Shown: positions 1 through 7,768 of the stretch, piece by piece
How positions within the stretch are numbered: position 1 is the first letter of the stretch
Layout: the number at the start of each line of letters is the position of its first letter
NCBI GenBank assembly: GCA_002493755.1
Contig: DKZT01000044.1
Span: 11,744-37,325 of the forward strand
DNA from: Ruminococcaceae bacterium UBA7067
Lineage (GTDB): Bacteria; Bacillota; Clostridia; Oscillospirales; Acutalibacteraceae
DNA: 25,582 bases
Direction of reading: 5' to 3'
Made by a program: the position numbers and the translations under genes
Notes under the pieces: model-generated
Told to the model about the DNA's origin: nothing
Database searches by the model: none
What the model saw: only the letters and a program-made list of their open reading frames with translations

Positions 1-11
1 CGCATTACGAG

Positions 12-84
12 GATTTTTTGGTCAAGTTGACGGAAAATATGCAAGCAAGATGTGCAAACAGCTTTCAGCGTGATTTATTCAGTG
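12..84. repeat. 73-bp direct repeat, left copy
   Basis: This 73-base block matches 1267-1339 at 64 of 73 positions with no gaps. The two copies bracket the kinase-fold gene between them, 1255 bases apart and in the same orientation. The nine differences fall about evenly on the three codon positions in the plus frame I tried, so the block does not look like conserved protein. Read on the minus strand, this copy lies just beyond the end of the gene at 119-1195 and would be upstream of whatever gene lies left of the window. Confidence 0.85.
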
Positions 85-118
85 TTTCCCAAGGTCTTTT
101 TTATCGAACAAACGCAAA

Positions 119-1195
119 TCATAGCTGAATTTCGGGAAATCCTATGCCGAAAGCCGTGCCGACGGTAATGCATACCGAGTCATCATAATCACTGAAATAC
201 AGCGCCGCTGCCGTTGAATCGTGAATAAGCCTTACTTTCACCTTTCTGCGCAGTATCCCCAAAAGCTCGTGCTCAAGATATTCGCCGTAATTATCGCAAA
301 GGCTCTTAAGCTTTGCATAGCCGCCGCGCTCGCCGTTTAAGCAACCGTCGCAGACATAATTTGCAATGCTTATTATTATCTCGTCCCCGATTTTCTCGTT
401 ATGACCGACATAGTCTATTGTTTCGAATATGCAGCGTTTGAGGTACAAATCAAGCTTGCGCGCCTCCTCAAAGGCTCTGCTGTCAGTTGATTTCATTGTC
501 TGCATAAATTTTGACGGAAAGCTTTCAAGCATCTTTGCTTCAATTATCTCTCCCCCGTGCTTTCTGACTACGCTGCGTTTTAGGTTTGTCTGCCCAAAGT
601 CGAACACAAAAAATGTGCCGTCGTCAGCCTTAAGCTGTGACGCACCGCCCATAATGCCGACAAAGCTTGCGTTATCATACAGCACAAAGTCGTAAGGCTC
701 AACGCCTGCTTTTTCAAACACAGACAATGCCTCTGCTTTCAGAATTACGCCCATAATTCCGCTTGTAAGTCCGCCGACAAGGATAATCCGCTTTATGCTC
801 TGCCAATATTCCCAGCATTCACCGTTCCAGTCGCGTCTGGCAGCTCGGTTTTCGGGCAGGGCGGTTTTCAGTGTAAGAAAAATAAGTCCAAGCCGTCTGC
901 CGTATTTTTTCATCATTTTGATGGCGGCTTCATTGCCCTCCCCTATCTTTCTGACGAACTCAAAAATAAGGCTGCGCTCAGTAAATTTACTGAGGTCAAT
1001 ATCAAGAGAAGCGGCATTTTGCTTTATATCCTCGGTTATAACTGCGGTGCTGAAAATCTGCGCCACTGTTTTTCCCTCGACAGAATCCTCAACGCCGTAA
1101 AGCGGAAGTCTTGCAATCGGCACACGGTTTATTGAACAGGAGGAATCTGTGTATTGTCCGCCGCCGGGTGATATTTTGATAAATGGATTTTTCAT
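119..1195 (-). CDS. ASKHA/ROK-like sugar-kinase-fold protein, motif order permuted
   Basis: The 358-residue product carries the nucleotide-binding motifs of the ASKHA superfamily (ROK-type sugar kinases and regulators), but in rotated order. Residues 34-188 resemble the C-terminal part of a ROK protein: an SG-like turn (36-45), a GN-EAA helix (87-104), the adenosine motif VGGLTSG (140-146) and the closing GIMGGASQL (180-188). Only afterwards comes phosphate-1, FDFGQTNLK (198-206), then phosphate-2 HDSTAAAL (325-332) with its likely catalytic Asp, and a GTAFGIG turn (346-352) that ends the protein. The Cys-rich zinc site of many ROK proteins is not seen. I chose the ATG at 1195, which has GGTGG just upstream, over an in-frame GTG at 1234 with no ribosome binding site. 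A promoter lies at 1362-1390. Substrate and activity are unknown. The fold family is fairly secure; the permutation is inferred from motif order. Confidence 0.75.
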   Translation of the reverse strand: MKNPFIKISPGGGQYTDSSCSINRVPIARLPLYGVEDSVEGKTVAQIFSTAVITEDIKQNAASLDIDLSKFTERSLIFEFVRKIGEGNEAAIKMMKKYGRRLGLIFLTLKTALPENRAARRDWNGECWEYWQSIKRIILVGGLTSGIMGVILKAEALSVFEKAGVEPYDFVLYDNASFVGIMGGASQLKADDGTFFVFDFGQTNLKRSVVRKHGGEIIEAKMLESFPSKFMQTMKSTDSRAFEEARKLDLYLKRCIFETIDYVGHNEKIGDEIIISIANYVCDGCLNGERGGYAKLKSLCDNYGEYLEHELLGILRRKVKVRLIHDSTAAALYFSDYDDSVCITVGTAFGIGFPEIQL

Positions 1196-1266
1196 ATTAC
1201 CACCGTCATTTTGATAAATGTGTTGAGGAAACACAGATTAAATCGTTTTTGCATATTGTGCCGTCA

Positions 1267-1339
1267 GATTTTTTTGGTAAGCTGACGGAAGATATTCAGG
1301 AAAGATGTGCAAACAGCTTTCTGCGTGATTTATTCAGTG
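1267..1339. repeat. 73-bp direct repeat, right copy
   Basis: This is the partner of 12-84. It lies inside the predicted leader of the kinase-fold gene, between the promoter at 1362-1390 and the start codon at 1195. An inverted repeat of seven-base arms (1261-1267 and 1274-1280, minus strand CCGTCAG and CTGACGG) overlaps its edge; the left copy lacks the outer arm. Confidence 0.85.
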
Positions 1340-1361
1340 GTCCTTAATGTATTTTATATAA

Positions 1362-1390
1362 ATTATACAATAATTTTATGCTCTTTTCAA
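1362..1390 (-). promoter_or_regulatory. Sigma-A-type promoter for the kinase-fold gene
   Basis: On the minus strand TTGAAA is followed after exactly 17 bases by TATAAT. It points at the gene starting at 1195 and would give a leader of roughly 160 bases that contains the 73-bp repeat. Confidence 0.65.
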
Positions 1391-1407
1391 TAGGGATTAT
1401 CGCACAC

Positions 1408-1436
1408 TTGAAATCGCAGAGGATTTGTATTATATT
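1408..1436 (+). promoter_or_regulatory. Sigma-A-type promoter for the radical SAM gene
   Basis: TTGAAA (1408-1413) and TATATT (1431-1436) are separated by 17 bases, about 35 bases upstream of the TTG start at 1471. With the promoter at 1362-1390 it forms a divergent pair. Confidence 0.6.
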
Positions 1437-1470
1437 TGTTTTGAGTTTTAAGTCAATTGAGGTGTTTACT

Positions 1471-2358
1471 TTGGTAATAGAAAGCTGCAGGCTGTGTCCG
1501 AGGGAATGCGGCGGATACCGTGACAATAAAACAGGCAAGGGCTTTTGCGGTGCAACGGCTTTAATGGAGGTCGCAAGAATTGCTCCGCACTACGGTGAAG
1601 AGCCTTGTATCAGCGGCAAAAGAGGAAGCGGAGCCATATTTTTCAGCCATTGCACTATGAGGTGCCTGTTCTGCCAGAATTACGAGATTTCGCACGGCGG
1701 CTTCGGAATGGAAATATCAGCCGAGCAGCTTGCCGAAAAATTCAAAGAGCTTGAGAAATCAGGCGTGCATAACATCAACCTTGTCAACGGCACACACTAT
1801 ATTCCGCAAATCCGTGAAAGCCTTATGCTTTACAAGCCGAACATTCCCGTGATTTTTAATTGCGGTGGCTATGAAAAGGCGGAAAGCCTTAAGCTGCTTT
1901 CAGGTATTGTTGATGTTTATCTGCCCGATTTCAAATACGCTGATGACGAAATGGCTACCAAATATTCGGGAGTGAAAAATTACTGCGAAACCGCAATAAA
2001 AGCAATAGATGAGATGCTTGCACAGACCGGCGGTTTGCGCTTTGACGAAAGCGGTATGATTTTAGGCGGTACGATAATCCGACATCTTGTGCTTCCGTTT
2101 GGCACGAAAAACTCAATCGCTGTTCTCAATATTATAAAAGAGCATTTCGGCGGCAAAGCCTTTGTGAGCCTGATGGCTCAGTACACACCCTGCGGCAAGG
2201 CTTTAAGCCACAAAAGGCTTAACAGAAAAATCACAAAAAGAGAATATCAAAAGGTGCTTGACGCTCTGTTTGATTCAGAGCTTGACGGCTACGCTCAGGA
2301 GCTTGAAGCGTCGGGAACAGAATTTATCCCCTCGTTTGATTTAACGGGCGTTTTGTAA
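1471..2358 (+). CDS. PflA-like radical SAM protein (COG1313 type)
   Basis: The 295-residue product is a radical S-adenosylmethionine enzyme resembling pyruvate formate-lyase activating enzymes. It has the CxxxCxxC cluster motif in CTMRCLFCQN and, ahead of it, a Cys-rich N-terminal segment (CRLCPRECGG and GFCG) typical of the COG1313 subgroup, whose substrates are mostly unknown. No formate lyase is nearby. I place the start at TTG 1471: GAGGTG (1459-1464) lies six bases upstream, and the protein then begins just before CRLCPREC as relatives do. A longer frame opening at ATG 1378 adds 31 hydrophobic residues, has no ribosome binding site and would start upstream of the predicted promoter. The gene converges on yqfD, with five bases between the stop codons and no clear terminator. 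Confidence 0.85.
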   Translation: MVIESCRLCPRECGGYRDNKTGKGFCGATALMEVARIAPHYGEEPCISGKRGSGAIFFSHCTMRCLFCQNYEISHGGFGMEISAEQLAEKFKELEKSGVHNINLVNGTHYIPQIRESLMLYKPNIPVIFNCGGYEKAESLKLLSGIVDVYLPDFKYADDEMATKYSGVKNYCETAIKAIDEMLAQTGGLRFDESGMILGGTIIRHLVLPFGTKNSIAVLNIIKEHFGGKAFVSLMAQYTPCGKALSHKRLNRKITKREYQKVLDALFDSELDGYAQELEASGTEFIPSFDLTGVL

Positions 2359-2363
2359 CAGCT

Positions 2364-3554
2364 TCATTCCTCGCTGTCTACTCCTATATAGCTTATCTCG
2401 CCTATGTCCTCCATACAGGTATATTCCGCCGTGAGGATATAGGCGTTGTTTTTTATAACGTGCGAAAGCTTTTTGTCCTCTATCTTCACATCAAAAAGCT
2501 CAAAGGCTTCATAGAGCGTAAGCTGCGCCCTGCACACCTCGTCAGCCTCTTTTTCGCTTAAGACAATCTCCTGTGCGGTAAATTCCGTGCAATTTTCACT
2601 TAATAAATTAATCGGCAGCTGATTATCGAATGCAAAATAGCTGTAATTCTCACTGTGATGCACATATTCGCCGTGCGGAATATAGCCGAGCCCCAGCGGA
2701 ATTTTCAAGCCGACAACCTCAAGCATACTGCGGCTGACCGTTTTGCCGCTTGGCAGGCTTTGTGTGTATTTAAGCGGCTGTTCTACGGTTTTTATAATAG
2801 TCGTTCTGGCATAGACATTTGCAATGGATGGCTTGAGGAAGTCGCCGCCGTTTTCGGTGCTTACCACTCCGCTTACAAGCAAATCGCCCCTTGTTACTGC
2901 GTCACCGAGCTTTGCAACGCTGCTGCCGCTTTTCACATCCATTTTCACAATCTGTCCGTCCTTTTTCGCCTTTATGTTGCACGGCTTTTGCTCCTCTCCC
3001 TTTGTATCGCCGGGCAGGTATTTTTCGCTAATGCCGACTCTTGCGTATGCGCCGGAAATATTCACCGACATCCATCCGAACGAGCCGAGGTCAAGCATAG
3101 TGTTCCGCTCAATACTGTCGGGCGACAGATTGCCCTTCCAAGCGCCGCTGTAAAGTCCCTGCTTTTCAAGCGCCTGACGGATTTTATACTCGCTGACGGT
3201 CGGAGTAGGACTTACATCCACAACCCACACGAACGAGGAGAGAAGCTGACAAATAATAAAAAACAGCAAAACGCCAGGAATAAGACCCCAGCGGTTTATA
3301 TTGTTTCTGAACAGAAACGGCATACCGCCGCACTTAACGGCTTCAATATCAACGCCGCAGCGCACACCGAGCTTTTCAAAAGCCTCATAATGCGACTTCG
3401 GCACTCTGCCCGTCAGCACACCCTCAATGCCCTTTGTATCGTACACACTGATGCCGTGCCTTACGGAAAGATTTATAAGGCGCTCGGGAAAGCTGCCCGT
3501 TGCCCTGAACTCAACATAGCCTCTGAAAAAGCGAACTATACTTAACAGATTCAT
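2364..3554 (-). CDS. yqfD: Sporulation protein YqfD
   Basis: The 396-residue product matches YqfD, a membrane protein of the mother-cell sporulation programme in Bacillus and Clostridia whose biochemical role is unclear. The N-terminal 85 residues contain the characteristic RFFRGYVEF segment and a GIEGVLTG turn. A single membrane helix follows at about 93-112 (LIPGVLLFFIICQLLSSFVW), and the rest should be extracytoplasmic with a beta-rich, GIxEK-containing region. Length is normal for the family. The start codon follows yqfC by five bases and its ribosome binding site (GAGGG) overlaps the last codons of yqfC, so the two are translationally linked. The phoH gene that usually follows is absent; a convergent gene takes its place. 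Confidence 0.9.
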   Translation of the reverse strand: MNLLSIVRFFRGYVEFRATGSFPERLINLSVRHGISVYDTKGIEGVLTGRVPKSHYEAFEKLGVRCGVDIEAVKCGGMPFLFRNNINRWGLIPGVLLFFIICQLLSSFVWVVDVSPTPTVSEYKIRQALEKQGLYSGAWKGNLSPDSIERNTMLDLGSFGWMSVNISGAYARVGISEKYLPGDTKGEEQKPCNIKAKKDGQIVKMDVKSGSSVAKLGDAVTRGDLLVSGVVSTENGGDFLKPSIANVYARTTIIKTVEQPLKYTQSLPSGKTVSRSMLEVVGLKIPLGLGYIPHGEYVHHSENYSYFAFDNQLPINLLSENCTEFTAQEIVLSEKEADEVCRAQLTLYEAFELFDVKIEDKKLSHVIKNNAYILTAEYTCMEDIGEISYIGVDSEE

Positions 3555-3559
3555 AGCAA

Positions 3560-3835
3560 TTAACCCTCGTATTCTATTGCCTTAATTACACCCGAGATTA
3601 CGACGCTGCCGGGCGACAGGCACTTAATGCTCAACGCCCTGCCCCTTACAGAAATGGCGGCACAGCCGACGCTCACGCGGATTACGGCGCTGTCATACTC
3701 AAGAATGCCCTTGCAGCCCTCGACAGTCACCTCTGTATTGCCGTGCATTTCAACATAAACAGAGGACAGCTTTAATTTGTCTACACCCGAAAGCAGGCTG
3801 TTCTTTATAAAACCGCCCGTCTGCTTCTCAGCCAT
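3560..3835 (-). CDS. yqfC: Sporulation protein YqfC (YabP/YqfC family)
   Basis: The 91-residue product fits the YabP/YqfC family of small spore-formation proteins in size, in its beta-strand-rich pattern (NTEVTVEGCKGILEYD, then RVSVG) and above all in its place directly upstream of yqfD. In Bacillus the pair belongs to the mother-cell programme. A GCATATT string about 95 bases upstream on the minus strand resembles a sigma-E -35 element, but I could not find a convincing -10. The start ATG is preceded by GGTGTGAG. It is divergent from ylbJ, with 83 bases between the starts. Confidence 0.85.
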   Translation of the reverse strand: MAEKQTGGFIKNSLLSGVDKLKLSSVYVEMHGNTEVTVEGCKGILEYDSAVIRVSVGCAAISVRGRALSIKCLSPGSVVISGVIKAIEYEG

Positions 3836-3918
3836 AATCTCACACCCTGCATAAATTCTGCGGCATTTTTCATATAATAAACTGCCGTGATTAAAAATAT
3901 GCCGAGGTGGTGATACTT

Positions 3919-4950
3919 ATGACACAACAGGCTTTATCGGGACTTTACTGCTGCGCTCAGACGCTGATACCCTCCTTGTTTCCGCTTATGGCTCTTGCGG
4001 AATTTTTGAGCGAATACGGAATATTCGATCGCCTTGCCTTTATTTTTTCCCCCTTATGCAAAAAGGTCTTTAAGCTGCCCCCTGCCGCAGGCGGTGCGGT
4101 AATTCTGAGTATGGTCGGCGGCTTTCCTGTCGGTGCGGCTTGCTGCGCCTCGCTTTATTCAAGAGGAAGCATAAGCCATACACAAGCCTGCCGTATGCTG
4201 CGTTTTGCGGTAGGCGCAGGTCCGGCGTTTGTTATTTTCGCACTCGGTCAGAATATGCTTAAAAGCACCGCCTCGGGCATAGCGCTTTACATTGCGCAAA
4301 TACTCTCACAGCTTACAATACTGATTGTCGGTGCAGTTTTTGCCAAGGAGGAAGCTGTTAATATCTCTCACAGCAAAAAAGATAAGGGTAATTTTTCGGA
4401 CACTCTTATTCATTCCTGCTTTAAAGCAAGCGAGAGTATGCTTAAGCTTTGTGCGGTCGTCGTTTTATTCTCAGCTTTTATGGGAGTTTTATCGGACATT
4501 GGATTGTGCGCTCTGGTATCACGGCTTCTTAATCTGATGCTTATACCAAAACCTGTCGCTGACAGCCTCTTATATGTCTTGACCGAGGTAAGCGCAGGCT
4601 GTCTTAATGCCGTACAAAACGGCTCTCCGCTTGAATTCATTGCCTTTGCGGTCGGGTTCGGAGGTTTATCGGTTCATTTTCAGATTTTCTCACTGCTTAC
4701 AGAGCTTGATTTTTCTAAGCTTGATTTTATGCTGCACAGGCTCTTGGGCGGTGCGCTGTGCGCAATATACACCTTTGTTATCACGCAGTTTTTACCGGAT
4801 ACCGCCGCACAGACTGTTTCTCTGTCTGCTCCGTCTGAGGTTGTGTTCTCTTCAAGCACGATAGCAGGCAGCGCTGCACTGATACTGTGCTGTATCGTCT
4901 TTGTTTTGTCGGTCAGGAACAGGCAAAGCCGTCAGATTAAGAAGCAATGA
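3919..4950 (+). CDS. ylbJ: Sporulation integral membrane protein YlbJ
   Basis: The 343-residue product is a polytopic membrane protein of the nucleoside-transporter-like YlbJ family, needed for spore cortex formation in Bacillus. Diagnostic stretches are the N-terminal LIPSLFPLMALAEFL helix, the GGFPVGA signature near residue 75, the FAVGAGPAF segment near 100 and a GGLSVH-Q turn in the C-terminal repeat. About eight hydrophobic helices are visible. The start at ATG 3919 has GAGGTGG (3904-3910) eight bases away; an in-frame GTG at 3907 would lie inside that ribosome binding site. It is divergent from yqfC-yqfD, so a cluster of spore genes surrounds this small intergenic region. Confidence 0.88.
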   Translation: MTQQALSGLYCCAQTLIPSLFPLMALAEFLSEYGIFDRLAFIFSPLCKKVFKLPPAAGGAVILSMVGGFPVGAACCASLYSRGSISHTQACRMLRFAVGAGPAFVIFALGQNMLKSTASGIALYIAQILSQLTILIVGAVFAKEEAVNISHSKKDKGNFSDTLIHSCFKASESMLKLCAVVVLFSAFMGVLSDIGLCALVSRLLNLMLIPKPVADSLLYVLTEVSAGCLNAVQNGSPLEFIAFAVGFGGLSVHFQIFSLLTELDFSKLDFMLHRLLGGALCAIYTFVITQFLPDTAAQTVSLSAPSEVVFSSSTIAGSAALILCCIVFVLSVRNRQSRQIKKQ

Positions 4951-5036
4951 AGTTGTTTATTTAAGCTGACATCATTCTTTAATGAGTAAGCCTGACGCAT
5001 ATCAGACATTTGTTAATCAAAAAGCCACATTACACA

Positions 5037-5042
5037 TATAAT
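5037..5042 (+). promoter_or_regulatory. Possible -10 element upstream of asnB
   Basis: A perfect TATAAT lies 40 bases before the asnB start. The -35 region at 17-base spacing (TAATCA) is poor, so this is a weak or activator-dependent promoter, or chance. No T-box leader is visible in the 131-base gap. Confidence 0.35.
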
Positions 5043-5081
5043 ATCAGAAGAAGCAACGCAAAATAATTACGAGGTGATTTT

Positions 5082-6926
5082 ATGTGCGGAATAGCCGGTT
5101 GGCTTGACAAATATGAGGATTTGAGCGAGAAGTCGGACATCATCAGCAGTATGACGGCTTCTCTTGCTCCAAGAGGGCCTGATGACAGCGGAGTATATTT
5201 TTCCTCTGCACACAGCGTATGCCTTATGCACCGCCGCCTTGCTGTCATTGACCCGAATAACGGACAGCAGCCGATGACGCGGAGCTTTGGCGGATATAAA
5301 TATACAATCGTTTATAACGGCGAGCTTTACAATGCGCCCGAGCTGAAAGCCGAGCTTGAAGCTCTCGGCTGCAGCTTTGAAACAACCTGCGACACCGAGG
5401 TTTTGCTGTACTCATACATCTATTTCGGCGAGGAGTGCGTAAATAAGCTGAACGGCATTTTCGCCTTTGCAGTCTGGGACGAAAAAAGAAAAGCCCTATT
5501 TGCCGCAAGGGACAGAGTGGGCGTTAAACCGTTTTTCTTTTTTGAATACATCGGCGGTCTTATTTTCGCCAGCGAAATAAAGGCGCTGCTTAAAAATCCA
5601 ATGGTAAAGCCTGTTGTAGACCTTGATGGTCTTTACGATATTTTCTTCTTAGGTCCTGCCAGAACTCCCGGCTTCGGCATTTTCAAAAATGTTAAGGAGC
5701 TTTTGCCCGGAGAATGTATGAGCTACAAAAACAACATTTTAAGGCGCAGAATGTATTTCACGTTAAAAGCCACTGAGCACACAGACAGCCGTGAGCAGAC
5801 GATTGAAAAATGCCGTGAGCTTCTTACCGATTCCATTAACCGCCAGCTTGTTTCGGATGCGCCGCTGTGCTGTTTTTTGTCGGGAGGACTTGACTCAAGC
5901 ATAATCTGCCGCACTGCATCACAGGCTTATAAAAAAGACGGCAAGGGCAGGCTTGACACCTACTCGGTAGATTACAGCGACAACGACAGGTATTTTAAGA
6001 AAAGCCTTTTCCAGCCGAACAAGGACTCTGACTATATCGGCTTGATGAGCGATTTTATCGACAGCCGCCATCACAGCGTTGTGCTTTCAAACAGCGATTT
6101 GTATTATGCTCTGTATGATTCGGTAAAGTCGAGAGATTTAATGCCTATGGCTGATGTTGATTCCTCACTGCTGCTATTCTGCCGTGAGGTTAAGAAGGAC
6201 TTTACCGTTGCACTGTCGGGCGAATGTGCTGACGAGCTTTTCGGCGGCTACCCTTGGTATCACAATGAGGAAATTCTATTCAGACAGTCGTTCCCTTGGA
6301 GTAGTGACAGCCGCATAAGGCGAAGCATTCTGAAAAAGGGCATACTAAAGGGCGGAGAGGAATACGCCGCACAGAAGTACCTCGACACTGTAAACAGCAC
6401 CGACAAGCTGAAAAGCGACACACGGCTTGATTCAAGAATGCGTGAAATGTTTGTGCTGAACTATTACTGGTTTATGCAATGTCTGCTTGAGCGCAAGGAC
6501 AGATCTTCAATGTATAGCGGTCTTGAGGTCAGAGTGCCGTTTTGCGATTACAGAATAGTCGAATATGCTTACAATATGCCTTGGGCGCTTAAGGCTCTTG
6601 ACGGACGTGAAAAGGGTATACTGCGCACAGCCTTTGACGGTCTTATGCCGCAGGAAATAGTCTGGCGCAAAAAAAGTCCTTACCCGAAAACGCACAACCC
6701 CATATATATGCAGCTTGTCAGCCGAGGTGTGCTTGATGTTCTTTCACGCAAGGACAGTATTGTGACTCAGCTCATTGATATTGACGGAGTTCGGGAAATA
6801 ATAGAGCATCCCGACAATATCAGCTCGCCGTGGTACGGTCAGCTTATGCGTGCGCCGCAGATTCTGGCGTATATAATTCAGCTTGACTTTTGGGCAAGAG
6901 AGTATGGGGTTGAGTTTGAGCTATAA
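5082..6926 (+). CDS. asnB: Asparagine synthase, glutamine-hydrolysing
   Basis: The 614-residue enzyme makes asparagine from aspartate, glutamine and ATP in the cytoplasm. It starts MCGIAGW, so Cys2 becomes the N-terminal nucleophile of the class II glutaminase domain (about 2-210), which also shows PRGPDDSG (30-37) and YNGELYN (78-84). The synthetase domain follows, with the PP-loop SGGLDSS (267-273) and the later SGECADELFGGYPWY segment. Length is normal for the bacterial enzyme. The ribosome binding site is GAGGTG, seven bases before ATG. The gene stands alone, with a possible -10 upstream and a strong terminator at 6956-7003. An AsnB-like enzyme acting on cell-wall precursors cannot be ruled out, but nothing nearby suggests it. 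Confidence 0.92.
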   Translation: MCGIAGWLDKYEDLSEKSDIISSMTASLAPRGPDDSGVYFSSAHSVCLMHRRLAVIDPNNGQQPMTRSFGGYKYTIVYNGELYNAPELKAELEALGCSFETTCDTEVLLYSYIYFGEECVNKLNGIFAFAVWDEKRKALFAARDRVGVKPFFFFEYIGGLIFASEIKALLKNPMVKPVVDLDGLYDIFFLGPARTPGFGIFKNVKELLPGECMSYKNNILRRRMYFTLKATEHTDSREQTIEKCRELLTDSINRQLVSDAPLCCFLSGGLDSSIICRTASQAYKKDGKGRLDTYSVDYSDNDRYFKKSLFQPNKDSDYIGLMSDFIDSRHHSVVLSNSDLYYALYDSVKSRDLMPMADVDSSLLLFCREVKKDFTVALSGECADELFGGYPWYHNEEILFRQSFPWSSDSRIRRSILKKGILKGGEEYAAQKYLDTVNSTDKLKSDTRLDSRMREMFVLNYYWFMQCLLERKDRSSMYSGLEVRVPFCDYRIVEYAYNMPWALKALDGREKGILRTAFDGLMPQEIVWRKKSPYPKTHNPIYMQLVSRGVLDVLSRKDSIVTQLIDIDGVREIIEHPDNISSPWYGQLMRAPQILAYIIQLDFWAREYGVEFEL

Positions 6927-6955
6927 CCGAAAAATAAGATTATAAATGTGAAGAG

Positions 6956-7003
6956 AATCACCGTAACATGGCTTGCGTTTAAGCCGAATTACGGTGATTT
7001 TGA
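6956..7003 (+). terminator. Rho-independent terminator after asnB
   Basis: An 11-base stem (6956-6966 with 6989-6999, AATCACCGTAA type) encloses a second small stem (GGCTT with AAGCC) and ends in a run of T. The loop A-rich side may also serve the opposite strand. Confidence 0.75.
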
Positions 7004-7042
7004 CTATTATTGAATTTGCAGATATTGTTTTCTGCCGTTGAA

Positions 7043-7561
7043 TTATATTCCCTCAGCAATACAATCAAGCATATAATAATTATTCAGATAGTGAAAATAT
7101 TCCCAACTCTTACTGTCAACATCAGCTTGAGACACACCCTTCAATATATTAAGCATAAATTCAAGCATTGACGAGCAAGAACCATATTTTACGCTGACTG
7201 TTTCAAAAAACACGGCAATTTTGCAAGTCTTACCTGTGAGCCGATAGTAATCCTTAAACGAGCTATAATAATCATCATAAAATGCCCTTGTTGACGGATT
7301 ATCTTCCAATAAATAATACTTATAATCAGGTCTGTCACACATACAGCCGAGATTACACAGCGTTTCTTCAAAGCACCTGAAGTGGCTTAGTGCAATATCG
7401 TCAAGCTCAGTAAATTCAACCTGCGTAAGACCGTATTTATTATCGCATTCCCTGATAAGCTCTTCTGTTGTTTTAACACCGGGCGTTACATAATCGCCAT
7501 ACGCTTCAATTAATTTTTGAGGATATGATTTATCGCACGGGTCAATATCTTTTACATTCAT
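7043..7561 (-). CDS. Unrecognised acidic protein
   Basis: I do not recognise the family of this 172-residue protein. It is acidic, rich in Tyr, Asp, Glu and Cys, has no signal peptide or membrane helix, and looks mostly helical, for example in the DDYYSSFKDYYRLTG stretch. Small acidic single-copy proteins of this kind are often immunity proteins of polymorphic toxins, but no toxin gene is present and this is only a guess. The ATG at 7561 directly abuts the TAA of a 23-codon reading frame on the same strand (7562-7633), an arrangement typical of coupled genes. GGTGAA lies four bases upstream of the ATG. It converges on asnB, and the terminator at 7663-7696 lies upstream of it. Confidence 0.6.
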   Translation of the reverse strand: MNVKDIDPCDKSYPQKLIEAYGDYVTPGVKTTEELIRECDNKYGLTQVEFTELDDIALSHFRCFEETLCNLGCMCDRPDYKYYLLEDNPSTRAFYDDYYSSFKDYYRLTGKTCKIAVFFETVSVKYGSCSSMLEFMLNILKGVSQADVDSKSWEYFHYLNNYYMLDCIAEGI

Positions 7562-7633
7562 TTAATTCACCGTATATGTTCCGTTTATTTCGCCGGTTGA
7601 AAGCCAAATATTCTCATAGGCAAGCTCTGTCAT
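7562..7633 (-). pseudogene. Possible C-terminal remnant of an upstream gene
   Basis: A 23-codon frame with protein-like composition (ending GEINGTYTVN) stops with TAA immediately before the ATG of the next gene. There is no ribosome binding site for its only ATG, and the frame is closed by a stop shortly upstream. It could be the eroded end of a gene once coupled to the 172-residue protein. It is short enough to be chance. Confidence 0.3.
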
Positions 7634-7662
7634 CAAATTCGTCGTTTTAATTCTATCCTATC

Positions 7663-7696
7663 AAAAAACAGGCGAGCTTGCGTTCGCCTGTTTTTT
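7663..7696. terminator. Bidirectional terminator
   Basis: AAAAAACAGGCGA (7663-7675) pairs perfectly with TCGCCTGTTTTTT (7684-7696) around an eight-base loop. A-runs and T-runs on both sides make it work in either direction. On the minus strand it would end the regulator transcript that starts at 8857. Confidence 0.85.
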
Positions 7697-7768
7697 GTGA
7701 TTGTTTAAAAACAATCCAAGGAAGTGAAAAATGAAAAAATATGACAAATGTGATGAAATCAAAATAAA

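Noticed and set aside
12..1339. The 73-bp repeats as ends of a duplicated protein-coding gene (both copies can be read as a KLTE...RCANSF...RDLFS frame on the plus strand).
   Set aside because: Differences are spread evenly over codon positions, the minus strand is also open in part, and the right copy lies in the leader of the minus-strand gene.
3836..3918. Sigma-E promoters for yqfC-yqfD and ylbJ.
   Set aside because: A -35-like GCATATT is present for the minus strand, but no -10 of the CATAnnnT type at the right distance; expected from the family but not visible.
4951..5081. A T-box or other riboswitch controlling asnB.
   Set aside because: The gap is only 131 bases and I found neither the T-box sequence nor an antiterminator/terminator pair.
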